From contig NZ_CP101323.1 in assembly GCF_024300825.1 (NCBI RefSeq), positions 682,001-746,000 of the forward strand: DNA of 64,000 nt, given 5' to 3'. The position numbers were made by a program, and so were the translations under genes. Below are positions 7,503 through 18,058 of this stretch, piece by piece. The notes below the pieces were generated by a model. That model was not told where the DNA came from. It saw nothing but the letters and a program-made list of their open reading frames with translations, and made no database searches. The stretch comes from Natronomonas gomsonensis. Lineage in GTDB: Archaea > Halobacteriota > Halobacteria > Halobacteriales > Haloarculaceae. Each line of letters starts with the position of its first letter. Position 1 is the stretch's first letter.

Positions 7503-8399
7503 TTAGCGCCCGTCGACGAGCGTACGGAGGCCCGCTTCGAGGTCGACGGTCGGTTCGTAGCCGAGTGCCGAACGCGCGCGGCCGATATCGGCACAGCTGT
7601 GTTGGATGTCGCCGGGACGCGGGTCGGTGTGGACGATTTCGGAGTCGCTGCCGACGGCGTCGCGAATCAGTTCGGCGAGTTCACGAATCGTAACCGACTC
7701 TCCGGTGCCGACGTTGTAGGCCCGGCCGACTGCGTCGGTTTCGGCGGCCAGCAGGTTCGCACGAACAACGTCGTCGATGTGGACGAAATCTCGGGTTTGG
7801 GTGCCGTCGCCGTGGACCGTAATCGGCTCGCCGTTTCGGGCTTGCTGGAGGAACACGGTTATCACGCCGGCGTAGTCGCCGCCGGTCTGTCCCGGGCCGT
7901 AGACGTTGAAGTAGCGGAGAGCAACGGTATCGAGTCCGTAGAGGTCCTCGTACAGTCGGGCGTAATGGTCGGAGGCGAGTTTATCGAGGCCGTACGGCGA
8001 GGTCGGTTCGAGTCGCTGGCCTTCGTCGATTGGCGTCTCCTCGGGGTCGCCGTACACCGCAGCGCTGGAGGCGATGACCACTCGGGCGTCGTGTTTCCGT
8101 GCGGCCTCCAAGACGTTGAGTGTCCCCGTCGCGTTGATGGCGTGGCTCTCGGTCGGTCGTTCGACCGATTCGGCGACGCTGACGAGTGCGGCCTCGTGGA
8201 ACACCACATCGACGCCCTCAACCGCGGCGTCGACAGTCGCTTCGTCGCGGATATCCCCGTGGATGGCTGTCACCCCGTTCGGGTGGTCGCCCGCGGCGGT
8301 GTCGAGAACCGCCACGTCGTTGTCTGCCGACAGTGTCTCGACGATGTGGCCGCCGATAAACCCCGACCCTCCGGTGACGAGAGCCGATTTGTCTTCCAT
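7503..8399 (-). CDS. NAD-dependent sugar-nucleotide epimerase/dehydratase (extended SDR)
   Basis: A 298-residue short-chain dehydrogenase of the extended type, as in UDP-glucose 4-epimerase. The NAD-binding motif GGSGFIG is at residues 10-16, the catalytic Tyr-Lys pair is Y136-x3-K140 (PYGLDK), and the Ser of the triad lies in IASSAAVYG at about 111. The start MEDKSALVTGG is preferred over a longer frame because it places the Rossmann motif at the usual distance. With the nucleotidyltransferase on the other strand it suggests local nucleotide-sugar supply for surface glycans. Exact substrate is unknown. Confidence 0.85.
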   Translation of the reverse strand: MEDKSALVTGGSGFIGGHIVETLSADNDVAVLDTAAGDHPNGVTAIHGDIRDEATVDAAVEGVDVVFHEAALVSVAESVERPTESHAINATGTLNVLEAARKHDARVVIASSAAVYGDPEETPIDEGQRLEPTSPYGLDKLASDHYARLYEDLYGLDTVALRYFNVYGPGQTGGDYAGVITVFLQQARNGEPITVHGDGTQTRDFVHIDDVVRANLLAAETDAVGRAYNVGTGESVTIRELAELIRDAVGSDSEIVHTDPRPGDIQHSCADIGRARSALGYEPTVDLEAGLRTLVDGR

Positions 8400-8533
8400 C
8401 GTCCGTGATAGAGGCGGCCGAGGTGTTATAACGACCGGTGGCACCGTCGACGGCGCCGAGACGCCGTCCCACACTTTCACTTTCACTCCGGACTAGGCTG
8501 ACCCCTTTATTGCTGTCGCCGGTAGGAATCTGT

Positions 8534-8692
8534 ATGTCCACGAACACCCAGTCGACGGCTGAAACGACTCACAACGGCGTCTTGGAGGTCAGCGACCTGC
8601 CGGCGACGCGGGTCCAGCGGTACGCCCGCGAGGCCGACGACGTGTACTTCGAGCGGAAGGGCGGCCGGACGTTCCTCGTCGCCGAGCGGTAG
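8534..8692 (+). CDS. Small conserved-looking protein, 52 residues
   Basis: Reads MSTNTQSTAETTHNGVLEV and ends FERKGGRTFLVAER. A TATA-like CCTTTATTG at about 8504-8512 lies the right distance upstream for a leaderless transcript starting at this ATG, which supports a real gene despite the size. The C-terminal half has alternating charged and hydrophobic residues compatible with a small helical or beta domain. It is 35 bases upstream of the nucleotidyltransferase and may be co-transcribed. Function unknown. Confidence 0.6.
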   Translation: MSTNTQSTAETTHNGVLEVSDLPATRVQRYAREADDVYFERKGGRTFLVAER

Positions 8693-8727
8693 GCGGACTT
8701 TTTCCCGCGGCGACCCCAACGGCCAGT

Positions 8728-9426
8728 ATGCAAGGTGTCGTCCCCGCCGCCGGTCGTGGCACGCGGCTCCGTCCACACACCGACGACCGACCCAAGGCGC
8801 TCATCGATGTGGATGGGAAACCCCTGCTCACACACGTTTTCGGGACGCTGGCTCCATACGTCGAGGAGTACGTGGTCGTCGTCGGCTATCTCGGCAAGCA
8901 AATTCGGGACCACTACGGCTCAGTGTATCGCGGGACGCCGATAACGTACGTCGACCAACCGGAACGGGATGGACTCGCAGACGCAGTACTACGGGCCGAA
9001 TCGGCGGTCGGTGGGCCCTTTCTCCAGTTGAACGGCGACAACGTACTTCGTGGGAACGTCGGCGCTGTCGCCCGACGGCATCGTGAGACGAACGCCGATG
9101 CGACGCTGCTCGTCGACCGCGTTTCACCGGAGCGAGCGCGACGTGGCGGCGTCCTCGAACTCGAAGACGACGAGGTGGTCGGCATCGTCGAAAAGCCGGA
9201 CGACCCGCCGTCGCGGTTGGCGACTACGGGCTGTTTTGCGTTCTCCGAACGCGTCTTCGAGGCATGTCGCGCAATCGAGCCATCGGAGTGGGGCGAGTTC
9301 GAACTCGCAGACGCAATCGAGTGGCTCCTGGCCGACGGCGGCCGTGTCGAGACGGTTCGTCTCGACGGCTGGCGCGTCAATGTCAATACGGTCGAAGACA
9401 TCGAGCGAGCGGAGGCGTCCTTGTGA
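8728..9426 (+). CDS. Sugar-1-phosphate nucleotidyltransferase
   Basis: A 232-residue nucleotidyltransferase of the glucose-1-phosphate thymidylyl/uridylyltransferase type, making NDP-sugars from NTP and sugar-1-phosphate. The signature AAGRGTRLRPHTDDRPK spans residues 7-23; later motifs include LNGDNVL (metal-binding Asp) and VEKPDDPPS. The length is at the short end for the family and no C-terminal left-handed beta-helix is present, so it lacks an acetyltransferase domain. Haloarchaeal homologues such as AglF feed the N-glycosylation pathway; whether this one does is inference from the nearby epimerase. Confidence 0.8.
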   Translation: MQGVVPAAGRGTRLRPHTDDRPKALIDVDGKPLLTHVFGTLAPYVEEYVVVVGYLGKQIRDHYGSVYRGTPITYVDQPERDGLADAVLRAESAVGGPFLQLNGDNVLRGNVGAVARRHRETNADATLLVDRVSPERARRGGVLELEDDEVVGIVEKPDDPPSRLATTGCFAFSERVFEACRAIEPSEWGEFELADAIEWLLADGGRVETVRLDGWRVNVNTVEDIERAEASL

Positions 9427-9686
9427 GCGATACCACCGACCCCACGGCGCTGTACGAACATCTCGCCGCGACGGCGGAACTCCCCGTCGACCGAAGCGCC
9501 AGCCGACTCCTCGGCGAAGCAGAGGCGGTCGCCGACGACCTGCGGGACTGCAGCCCCGAGGTGCGAACACAACGTGCGGCCGTCGTCCTCGAACTGCTCG
9601 AAAAAATCGAGGAGACGGGCCACCCGGACGCCGACGACCACGTCGAGCGCGCCCGGGCTATCGCCGCCCGTCTGGCGGAGGAGTAA
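9423..9686 (+). CDS. Small helical protein coupled to the nucleotidyltransferase
   Basis: An 87-residue protein beginning at a GTG that overlaps the preceding stop codon (GTGA), which is the reason for choosing this start. It is predicted to be almost entirely alpha-helical and acidic (for instance LLGEAEAVADDLRD and VVLELLEKIEETG). The 3' end overlaps the 3' end of the convergent M48 protease gene by 29 bases. I do not recognise a family; tight coupling suggests it acts with the nucleotidyltransferase. Confidence 0.6.
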   Translation: MSDTTDPTALYEHLAATAELPVDRSASRLLGEAEAVADDLRDCSPEVRTQRAAVVLELLEKIEETGHPDADDHVERARAIAARLAEE

Positions 9687-11082
9687 CGGCCGCGATGCGG
9701 TCCTCTAGGGATCGATAGGTTGCGGTGTCGATTATCGGTCCATAGAATAGCGCGTACGGAGCGGTCAGTGGGTTGCGGTCCCGACCAGCGGTTTTACCCG
9801 AACTCGGACCGCCGAGTCGTCGAAGCGCCCGGACGAGCGGCCCCGGGCCGGCAGTGTCGGCGGCGTGTCGGTCGGCAGCCCGTTCGCGAGCTGGATAATC
9901 GAGAAATGCCGTCAGCGCGTTCCGACCGACGGGTGCTGCCACGAGTGTCGCCAGCGTTGCGGCCAGTCGGTCACGCGCCCGGAGATGGTGTCGTTCGTGG
10001 GCGATGACGGCCATGAGTTCTTCCCGGGAGAGCCTCTCGACGACTGACCGGGTGACGACCACACACTGTGGAAACGGTACTGCCCGGACGTGTGTCCCCG
10101 GAGCGTTGACGACGAGGAGTGTCACACCGTCGATGTCTCGACGGTCGCCGTGATGGAGTATCCGCGAGCGAGCGAGTAGGGTTCCACCGGTGTCGGCCAG
10201 CCATCCGCCGACCGGAAGCCCGAACGGCGACAGGGCCGTCACCACGACGGGCCACGGTGCCGTGGTGAGAACTCGGCCCGTCAACCGGAACGCGGTGAGA
10301 CAGAGGACACCGACGACGAGCAAGTAGCCGAGGAACGCGACGGCCCGAAACCGCCCGGATGCGAAGGGTTCGAACGACGCCTCGGCGACGGCGTCGTAGA
10401 CGAGCAGGCAGTAGGCGACGACCAGAAGGAACGAGAAGATCGCGAAGCCGACCGACGCGAGGACGGCGCCCATCGATGTGGCATCCCCGAACAACGCGGC
10501 GGCGACAGCGAGGTTCGATACCGACGCGACCGCCGGAAGGAGTCCGGCAACAGCCAGCCAGAGGGCGGACACCGATTCGATTCGCCAGCCCGCTGCAACC
10601 ACGTAACAGCCGGTACCGATAGCCAACAGGGAACCACAGAGTACCGTCGCCACACCACCGAGTTCCGGGCGAATCCCTACCCAGAGCAGACCAACGATGG
10701 CGACGAACGCCGGTGCCGAAACTCCGGTGAGTCGTCGCGACCGGACGCGGCCGACCGACGGACGGGCGTCGAGCGGCGGCAAGAGGTGTGCCATCGGTCC
10801 CGCGACGGCGAGCGCACAAAACCACAGTACCGGGATTCTGATGGACGGGTAGAACACGGCGGCGATGGCCACCACCGCCGCGACGGCGGCGAGGACGCCG
10901 GCACCAGGTGTTCGAACCGTTGTCACGACCGCGCCGTCGGTTTCGTCGATTCGAATGTCGGTCCGAAAGAGGCCACGGCAGCGAGTCTCGGTCCGCTCGC
11001 GTCGCTCGCTGTCCTCGAACAATCGTCTCGCGACGATGTCCGGCGGCCACTCCAGCGGTCGACGCTCGCGGTAGACCCGCAT
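9658..11082 (-). CDS. Membrane-bound M48-family zinc metalloprotease
   Basis: A 474-residue polytopic protein with about eight hydrophobic segments between residues 60 and 300 and an HtpX/Ste24-like peptidase domain after them. The zinc motif is H362-E-x-x-H366 (AHERHHLRAR), with a likely third ligand in ARERAADRHA near residue 400. M48 enzymes degrade or process membrane proteins. Compared with HtpX (about 290 residues) it has a much longer membrane part and a short C-terminal tail. It converges on and overlaps the small helical gene; the gene upstream on the same strand is four bases away, so the two probably form one unit. Confidence 0.75.
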   Translation of the reverse strand: MRVYRERRPLEWPPDIVARRLFEDSERRERTETRCRGLFRTDIRIDETDGAVVTTVRTPGAGVLAAVAAVVAIAAVFYPSIRIPVLWFCALAVAGPMAHLLPPLDARPSVGRVRSRRLTGVSAPAFVAIVGLLWVGIRPELGGVATVLCGSLLAIGTGCYVVAAGWRIESVSALWLAVAGLLPAVASVSNLAVAAALFGDATSMGAVLASVGFAIFSFLLVVAYCLLVYDAVAEASFEPFASGRFRAVAFLGYLLVVGVLCLTAFRLTGRVLTTAPWPVVVTALSPFGLPVGGWLADTGGTLLARSRILHHGDRRDIDGVTLLVVNAPGTHVRAVPFPQCVVVTRSVVERLSREELMAVIAHERHHLRARDRLAATLATLVAAPVGRNALTAFLDYPARERAADRHAADTAGPGPLVRALRRLGGPSSGKTAGRDRNPLTAPYALFYGPIIDTATYRSLEDRIAAVTPPPDGRR

Positions 11083-11085
11083 CGT

Positions 11086-11547
11086 TCAGGCCGGCATGAA
11101 GCCGGGGGCCCGAAGCAACGCCGACGCGATGTCGTCTGTGCTTGCGCTCTCGCAGTCGGTCGACTCCGGCAGTAGGCCGAGTAACTGCCCGGCCGACAGC
11201 AGATAGACGGCCGGGTTCTCGCCGAGGGTTTCCTCGTGGGCGAGATACGTCACTCGTTCGTCGGGGAGAAAGCCGGACCGGACGACCTCGTCGAGCGCGT
11301 CCGGGGGACGAATACGCGCACGCTCCTCGTCGCCGTCGTACACCTTGTACCGCCCCACGTCGACGTAGTTGGGTTTCGACAACGGTTCCCCCGAGAGGAT
11401 CGCGAAGTTCGAATGTCGCTCGTAGTTCCAGTGGACACACTCGCCGTCGAGTGGATGCTCCCGCGTGACAACTGCTCGCACCTCTGCCGGGAGCGGGACG
11501 TAACAGTTCTGTCCGACGGTCTCCTGAATCGCGAAGGTCCACTCCAT
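11086..11547 (-). CDS. Haloarchaeal protein of unknown function
   Basis: A 153-residue soluble protein beginning [20 protein letters not shown]. It has no membrane helix and no motif that I recognise; the middle ([25 protein letters not shown]) looks like a mixed alpha/beta fold. It ends three bases before the M48 protease gene on the same strand, so it is probably the first gene of a two-gene unit. An AT-rich element AAAAATATC at 11555-11563 lies just upstream, somewhat close to the ATG for a canonical TATA box. Confidence 0.6.
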   Translation of the reverse strand: MEWTFAIQETVGQNCYVPLPAEVRAVVTREHPLDGECVHWNYERHSNFAILSGEPLSKPNYVDVGRYKVYDGDEERARIRPPDALDEVVRSGFLPDERVTYLAHEETLGENPAVYLLSAGQLLGLLPESTDCESASTDDIASALLRAPGFMPA

Positions 11548-11713
11548 ATCACGAAAAATATCTTCCAGCTACGTAACAGTTCCCCGCCTCGGAAATCGGA
11601 AGCGATTCCGACAGCGGAACTGGTTTCGAACCGGTCGGCAGGTATCACGCCGGAACCGTCTCCAGTTCAGTAGAGAAATCGGTTCTAAAGGCACAGAGCG
11701 TCTGTCTTCGTGT

Positions 11714-12169
11714 ATGGAGATACGACGGCTGGGAGACGAGCGCGCGGTCTCGCCCGTCATCGGTGTGATACTGATGGTCGCAATCACCGTCATCCTCGCG
11801 GCGGTCATCGGGACGTTCGTGCTCGGTTTGGGTGGCGAGATAGGAGAGTCACCACCGAACTCGAACATCGATTTCGCGTTCGACGGCGACGCGGCGGCCG
11901 TCGGTGGCGACTGTGATCTGACCGACGCCGGGAGTTCGGGCGTCCTCACCATCACACACGAAGGCGGCGACACCATCGATGCCGACCGTGTCGATTTGAC
12001 GACTGCGGGCGGAACGGCCGATTGGCCGGACTGTTCGAGTGCGGGAACGACAATCAGCGCCGGCGACAGCGCCGAAGTCGATGTCGACGATGACGGAGCG
12101 CTTCGGGTCGTCTGGACCGCCAAAGGCGGTGGCCAGAGTTCAACACTCGCCACTTGGAACGGTGCCTGA
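11714..12169 (+). CDS. Type IV pilin (archaeal PilA-like)
   Basis: A 151-residue prepilin. The N terminus [20 protein letters not shown] is the haloarchaeal class III signal, with PibD cleavage expected after Arg11 or Ala12-region before the conserved SPVIGVILM core helix. The mature part is a small Asp/Thr-rich extracellular domain with two cysteines (about residues 67 and 96) that could form a disulfide. A TATA-like TTCTAAAG near 11678-11686 fits a leaderless transcript. It stands alone, without pilB/pilC genes, as is common for haloarchaeal pilins that share a biosynthesis machinery encoded elsewhere. Confidence 0.85.
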   Translation: MEIRRLGDERAVSPVIGVILMVAITVILAAVIGTFVLGLGGEIGESPPNSNIDFAFDGDAAAVGGDCDLTDAGSSGVLTITHEGGDTIDADRVDLTTAGGTADWPDCSSAGTTISAGDSAEVDVDDDGALRVVWTAKGGGQSSTLATWNGA

Positions 12170-12175
12170 CGTCGG

Positions 12176-13171
12176 TTACGCCGACGGCGACAACACGTCG
12201 ACGGTTCGGCGGCGCTGTTCGGGCGTCATCTCACCGAAGAAGCCGACTCGAACCGCATCGACACCGTCGACGGCCTCGAAGCGGGCGACCGTCTCTCGGA
12301 CTTCTTGGGGTGTGCCGGCAGCGACCAACTCCTCGACCATCTCGTCGGTGACCGCGCCGACCGCCGCCCCGCGGTCGCCGTCGGTCCACGCCCCGTGTAT
12401 CGCGTCGGTCTCGGCGTCGAAGCCCTGCCGGGAAATCGATTTTCGGTAGTAGGGGCCGTAGGCACCGACCATGAACGCGAGTTGTCGGCGTGCGATGTCT
12501 CGGGCGACCTCGCCATCGTCGAGCGCACACGACCGGACGGTTACTGAGACGCGGATGTCGGCGGGGTCCCGGTCACCGAGATCTGCCCCTCGGCGGAGGT
12601 CGTCCATCCGCTCTTCGAGGGCGTCGGTGGTGAACAACTGCGGGACCCACCCATCGCCGAAGCGGCCCGCCAACTCGACGGCTTTCGGGCCGAGGGCGGC
12701 CACGTCGATAGGGACTTCGGCGGGGTCGACACCGCGTAACTTCAGCCCGCCGCCGTCGAAGAACTCGCCGTCGTAATCGACGCGTTCGCCGCGAGACACC
12801 TGCTTGACGATATCGATGGTCTCTCTGAGTCGGCGGAGCGGTCGTTCGTAGGTTTCGAGGTGCCACTTCTCGGTGAGGTCCGGCGAGGAGGTGCTCAATC
12901 CCATCCGGTAGCGGCCGTCGCTTGCCTCCTGTAGCGTGACGCCGGTCTGTCCCAGCAGGGCCGGCGAGCGACCGTACGGCGAGAACACGTCGTTCGAGAG
13001 GCCGATATCGTCGGTTCGTTCGGCCAGCGTCGCCAGAAGCGTCACGCCGTCGCGTCCGGTCACCTCCGGCAGCGAGATGCGGTCGTAACCGCGCTGTTCG
13101 GCATGTGTTGCCACCTCGACGATGTCGTCTATGGATTCGAGACCGCCCGGTAGCACGATGTCGCGTGTCAT
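12176..13171 (-). CDS. F420-dependent LLM-class oxidoreductase
   Basis: A 331-residue TIM-barrel flavin/deazaflavin enzyme of the luciferase-like monooxygenase class, which in haloarchaea usually uses coenzyme F420. Recognisable blocks are RISLPEVTGRDGVTLLATLA, GLSNDVFSPYGRSPALLGQT and VDVAALGPKAVELAGRFGDG. The start MTRDIVLPGG is preferred to an upstream in-frame ATG because it begins at the first barrel strand. Substrate is unknown. It is divergent from a saccharopine-dehydrogenase-like gene with about 80 bases between. Confidence 0.8.
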   Translation of the reverse strand: MTRDIVLPGGLESIDDIVEVATHAEQRGYDRISLPEVTGRDGVTLLATLAERTDDIGLSNDVFSPYGRSPALLGQTGVTLQEASDGRYRMGLSTSSPDLTEKWHLETYERPLRRLRETIDIVKQVSRGERVDYDGEFFDGGGLKLRGVDPAEVPIDVAALGPKAVELAGRFGDGWVPQLFTTDALEERMDDLRRGADLGDRDPADIRVSVTVRSCALDDGEVARDIARRQLAFMVGAYGPYYRKSISRQGFDAETDAIHGAWTDGDRGAAVGAVTDEMVEELVAAGTPQEVRETVARFEAVDGVDAVRVGFFGEMTPEQRRRTVDVLSPSA

Positions 13172-13250
13172 GTTGGTCGCTGCGTCGGCGGAGGGCTTGT
13201 AGCCTGCGGCGTCAACGGGGTTTTTGGGTTCGCCCGTCGTCTCGGTCGAT

Positions 13251-14285
13251 ATGACGCTGCTCATCTACGGTGCCTACGGATATACGGGCGAACTCATCGC
13301 CGAGGAGGCCGTCGACCGCGGTATCGACACCGTCATCGCCGGTCGCAACGAGGTCAAAACCGACCATCTCGCAGTCCGGTTGGACTGTGAGGGCCGCTCC
13401 TTCGGCGTCGACACCGCCGAGGCGTATCTCGACGACGTCGACGTACTGCTCAACTGCGCCGGCCCGTTCGTCGACACCTACGAACCGCTCGTGGAGGCGT
13501 GTCTGGAGACCGAGACGGACTACCTCGACATCACCGGCGAGCTGTCCGTCTTCGAAGCCATCGCCGAACGCGACCGGGAAGCCGAGAAGGCGGGCGTCTG
13601 TCTGCTCCCCGGCGTCGGCTTCGACGTGGTGCCGACGGACTGTTTGGCCGGCCATCTCCACGACCGTCTCCCCGAAGCCAACGAACTCCGACTCGGCTTC
13701 GACCCCTCGGGAACCATCTCCCGAGGGACGCTCGCGTCCGTCATCGAACACCTCGACGAGGGCGGGAAAGTGCGACGGGGCGGCGAGGTGATTGATGTGC
13801 CGCCGGCCCACGCTAGCCGACGAATCGACTTCGGACGGGGGTCGCACAACGCCGTCACCATCCCGTGGGGCGACGTCTCGACCGCCTACTACACGACGGG
13901 CATCGAGAACATCGAGGTGTACACCGCGGTGCCGCCGATGACGGGTACCGCGATGAAGGTCGGCCGTTTCGCCACACCGGTTCTGGGTTTCCCGCCGGTC
14001 AAGAAGTCGCTGCAGACGCTCGTCCGTGCGACGATGACCGGGCCGAGCGAGCGCCAACGCGAGGCGGGCGCCTGTTACGTGTGGGGGGAGGCGACCGACG
14101 GCGAGACGACCGTGACCTCGCGACTCAAGACACCCGAAACGTACGCATTGACCGTCGACGCCGCGACGACGGCCGCTGAACGAACGATGGAGGAGGATCT
14201 CACAGGTTTCGAGACGCCAGCGGCGGCGTTCACCCCCGAGTTCGTTCTCGGCCTCGATGGTGTCGAGGGCTTCTTCGACGATTAA
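13251..14285 (+). CDS. Saccharopine dehydrogenase-like NAD(P)-binding oxidoreductase
   Basis: A 344-residue protein with an N-terminal Rossmann domain (LLIYGAYGYTGELIAEEAV, residues 3-21) and the NCAGPFVDTYEPLVEACLE block typical of the saccharopine dehydrogenase / trans-acting enoyl reductase family. In haloarchaea such proteins are usually annotated only by fold; the reaction is unknown and lysine biosynthesis should not be assumed. The ATG at 13251 starts directly at the first Rossmann strand. Confidence 0.75.
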   Translation: MTLLIYGAYGYTGELIAEEAVDRGIDTVIAGRNEVKTDHLAVRLDCEGRSFGVDTAEAYLDDVDVLLNCAGPFVDTYEPLVEACLETETDYLDITGELSVFEAIAERDREAEKAGVCLLPGVGFDVVPTDCLAGHLHDRLPEANELRLGFDPSGTISRGTLASVIEHLDEGGKVRRGGEVIDVPPAHASRRIDFGRGSHNAVTIPWGDVSTAYYTTGIENIEVYTAVPPMTGTAMKVGRFATPVLGFPPVKKSLQTLVRATMTGPSERQREAGACYVWGEATDGETTVTSRLKTPETYALTVDAATTAAERTMEEDLTGFETPAAAFTPEFVLGLDGVEGFFDD

Positions 14286-14339
14286 CCCCTTCGACGCGCT
14301 CGCCAGAAAATATACACGTCGGGCAGGCCGACCCCCGGT

Positions 14340-14993
14340 ATGGTTCGTCGGGTCCTCGCGACGGTTCTGGTCGCCGCGTTGTTCGTCGGGTTGGTGGCAC
14401 CGGGAGCAGTGGGAACGGCGACACCGTCGGCCGACGGGACGACACTCTCCGTCGGTGACGGTGTCGATGCGCCGTTACTCGACCGTCTGCGACCGGCCGC
14501 GAGTTCGAGCGGCCTCAGCCGCGCCGACACCGACGGCGTCCTCGAGCAACCGACGCGGTCGGCCGTCTACGGCGCCATCGAGTCCTCGCCGGGGACCGAC
14601 CTCGGAAGCATCGCCGCGAGCGTCGACGTCACGAAGTCGACCGTCCGGTATCACGTCGGCGTCCTTCGTGAGGCAGGCCTCGTCGACGCTTCCGAAGTCG
14701 CCGGGTCGTTACGGTTCGCCCCCGCGGAGGTCGACGCCGAACTCGCTGGCGTCCTCGGCGCCGACGGAACGGGGACGGTACTCGCCGCTGTCGCCGCGAA
14801 CGAACCGGCATCGGTGACGGTCGTCGCCGAAGCGACCGACCGCGCGCCGTCGACGGTGTCGTATCACCTCTCGGCGCTCGAAGACCGCGGCTTCGTCGAC
14901 CGCGAACGGACCGGCGAAGCGGTCGTGACGACGCTGACGGAGTCGACGCGGTCGGCGATAGCTGACGGCGCCCCGGAGCCGTCGAGTGACTGA
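14340..14993 (+). CDS. Tandem winged-helix regulator with N-terminal signal/anchor segment
   Basis: A 217-residue protein with two ArsR-like winged helices: residues about 70-130 (TRSAVYGAIESSPG ... STVRYHVGVLREAGLVD) and about 145-205 (GTVLAAVAANEPA ... STVSYHLSALEDRGFVD). Both carry the S-T-V-x-Y-H recognition-helix signature. Unusually, the first 30 residues (RRVLATVLVAALFVGLVA) form a hydrophobic segment after two arginines, looking like a signal peptide or membrane anchor. If uncleaved and N-out it would place the DNA-binding part outside, so an N-in topology or internal start must be considered, yet I see no good internal start. The stop abuts the glpK stop on the other strand. Confidence 0.7.
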   Translation: MVRRVLATVLVAALFVGLVAPGAVGTATPSADGTTLSVGDGVDAPLLDRLRPAASSSGLSRADTDGVLEQPTRSAVYGAIESSPGTDLGSIAASVDVTKSTVRYHVGVLREAGLVDASEVAGSLRFAPAEVDAELAGVLGADGTGTVLAAVAANEPASVTVVAEATDRAPSTVSYHLSALEDRGFVDRERTGEAVVTTLTESTRSAIADGAPEPSSD

Positions 14994-16511
14994 TTACTCC
15001 GTGGCCCAATCCAGCGACCGCTCGACGGCCTCGCTCCACCGGTCGTATCGTTGCTCGATGTCGACGTCGGCGTCCGGTTCGAACTCGCGGTCGATACGCC
15101 AGTTCTCTCGGAGTTCCGAAAGCGAGTCCCAGTAGCCGACGGCGAGTCCGGCGGCGTAGGCGGCGCCGAGTGCGGTCGTCTCGTCGACTTCCGGGCGGAC
15201 GATTTCGGTGTCGAGGATGTCTGCCTGCAGTCCACAGAGGAAGTTGTTCTTGACGGCGCCGCCGTCGACGCGGAGGCTCTGTAACTCGAGGCCGCTGTCT
15301 TCGACCATCGCCTCGACGACGTCCCGCGTCTGGAAGGCGATGGCCTCCAGCGTCGCCCGGACGATGTGCTCCTTGCGGGTGCCACGGGTCACTCCGAGGA
15401 GGATCCCGCGGGCGCGCTGGTCCCAGTGGGGTGCGCCCAACCCGGTGAAGGCGGGGACGAAGTAGACGCCGTCGGTCGAGTCGACACCGCGGGCGAGGCG
15501 CTCGGTGTCGGCAGCGTCGTCGATGAGGTCGACGTCTGAGAGCCACTCTATCGCGGCGCCGGTGGCGAAAATCGAGCCTTCGAGTGCGTACTGCGGTGGT
15601 TCGCCGGAGCGCTGGAACCCCACCGTGGTCAACAAACCGTGGTCGGAATCGACCGGCTCCGGACCGGTGTTGAGAAGCAGAAACGACCCGGTGCCGTAGG
15701 TGTTCTTTGCGTCGCCGGACTCGAAGCAGGTCTGTCCGAACAGCGCGGCCTGCTGGTCGCCCAGCGCGCCCGCGACCGGTACTTCGGCACCCAGGGTTTC
15801 GGCGTCGGTGTAGCCGTACACGTTGGCATCACTGGAGGGTCGCACTTCCGGGAGGACGGCCTTCGGAACGGAGAACTCCGCGAGTAGTTCGTCGTCCCAC
15901 GCCAGGTCGTGGATGTCGAACAGCAGCGTCCGGGAGGCGTTGGTCACGTCGGTGACGTGGGATTCGGTGAGGTTCCAGATGAGCCACGAATCGACGGTGC
16001 CGAACCGCAACTCGCCCGCCTCGGCGCGTTCCCACACGTCGCCGCTGCCGCCGCGGTCCGGCGCGATGGGGTCGGCGTTGTCCAACAGCCATTCCAGTTT
16101 CGTCGCCGAGAAGTACGCATCGGGCTGAAGTCCCGTCTTCCGACGGATTTCGGCGGCTTTCCCCTCGGCTTCCAGCCGTTCGATTCGGTCCGTGGTTCGG
16201 CGGTCCTGCCAGACGATGGCGTTGTGGACCGGTTCGCCCGTTTCAGCGTCCCACAGCACCGTCGTCTCCCGTTGGTTCGTCACGCCGATGGCTGCGAGGT
16301 CGCTCGCCTCGACATCCGCGTCGGAGAGCGCGTCTCGAAGCGTCCGCTTCGTGTTGTCCCATAGTTCATCGGGGTCGTGTTCGACCCACCCGGGCTCGGG
16401 GTAGTACTGCTCGTGGGTCTCGTAGGCAGCGCCGTGGACTCGGCCCTCACGGTCGAACACCATACTCCGGGTGCCCGTCGTCCCCTGGTCGATGGCCGCG
16501 ACGTACTCCAT
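14994..16511 (-). CDS. glpK: Glycerol kinase
   Basis: Phosphorylates glycerol to sn-glycerol-3-phosphate, the entry step of glycerol catabolism in haloarchaea. The 505-residue protein matches the family length. Diagnostic blocks include the phosphate loop DQGTTGTRSMVFDREG (residues about 7-22), GYTDAETLGAEVPVAGALGDQQAALFGQ and LRVDGGAVKNNFLCGLQAD. I chose the ATG at 16511 (MEYVAAIDQG) over a 112-codon longer frame because it matches the family N terminus and has a TATA-like GTATTTGCC about 27 bases upstream. A glycerol-3-phosphate dehydrogenase gene lies elsewhere in the window at 40142. Confidence 0.95.
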   Translation of the reverse strand: MEYVAAIDQGTTGTRSMVFDREGRVHGAAYETHEQYYPEPGWVEHDPDELWDNTKRTLRDALSDADVEASDLAAIGVTNQRETTVLWDAETGEPVHNAIVWQDRRTTDRIERLEAEGKAAEIRRKTGLQPDAYFSATKLEWLLDNADPIAPDRGGSGDVWERAEAGELRFGTVDSWLIWNLTESHVTDVTNASRTLLFDIHDLAWDDELLAEFSVPKAVLPEVRPSSDANVYGYTDAETLGAEVPVAGALGDQQAALFGQTCFESGDAKNTYGTGSFLLLNTGPEPVDSDHGLLTTVGFQRSGEPPQYALEGSIFATGAAIEWLSDVDLIDDAADTERLARGVDSTDGVYFVPAFTGLGAPHWDQRARGILLGVTRGTRKEHIVRATLEAIAFQTRDVVEAMVEDSGLELQSLRVDGGAVKNNFLCGLQADILDTEIVRPEVDETTALGAAYAAGLAVGYWDSLSELRENWRIDREFEPDADVDIEQRYDRWSEAVERSLDWATE

Positions 16512-18018
<1,507 letters not shown>

Positions 18019-18058
18019 CGGGGGATAGTATAAGTTACCAGCAGGCGCTGGAACTGCT

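Noticed and set aside
7470-8408. 312-codon antisense frame across the epimerase
   Set aside because: The epimerase has Rossmann and YxxxK motifs on the minus strand; the plus frame is a shadow.
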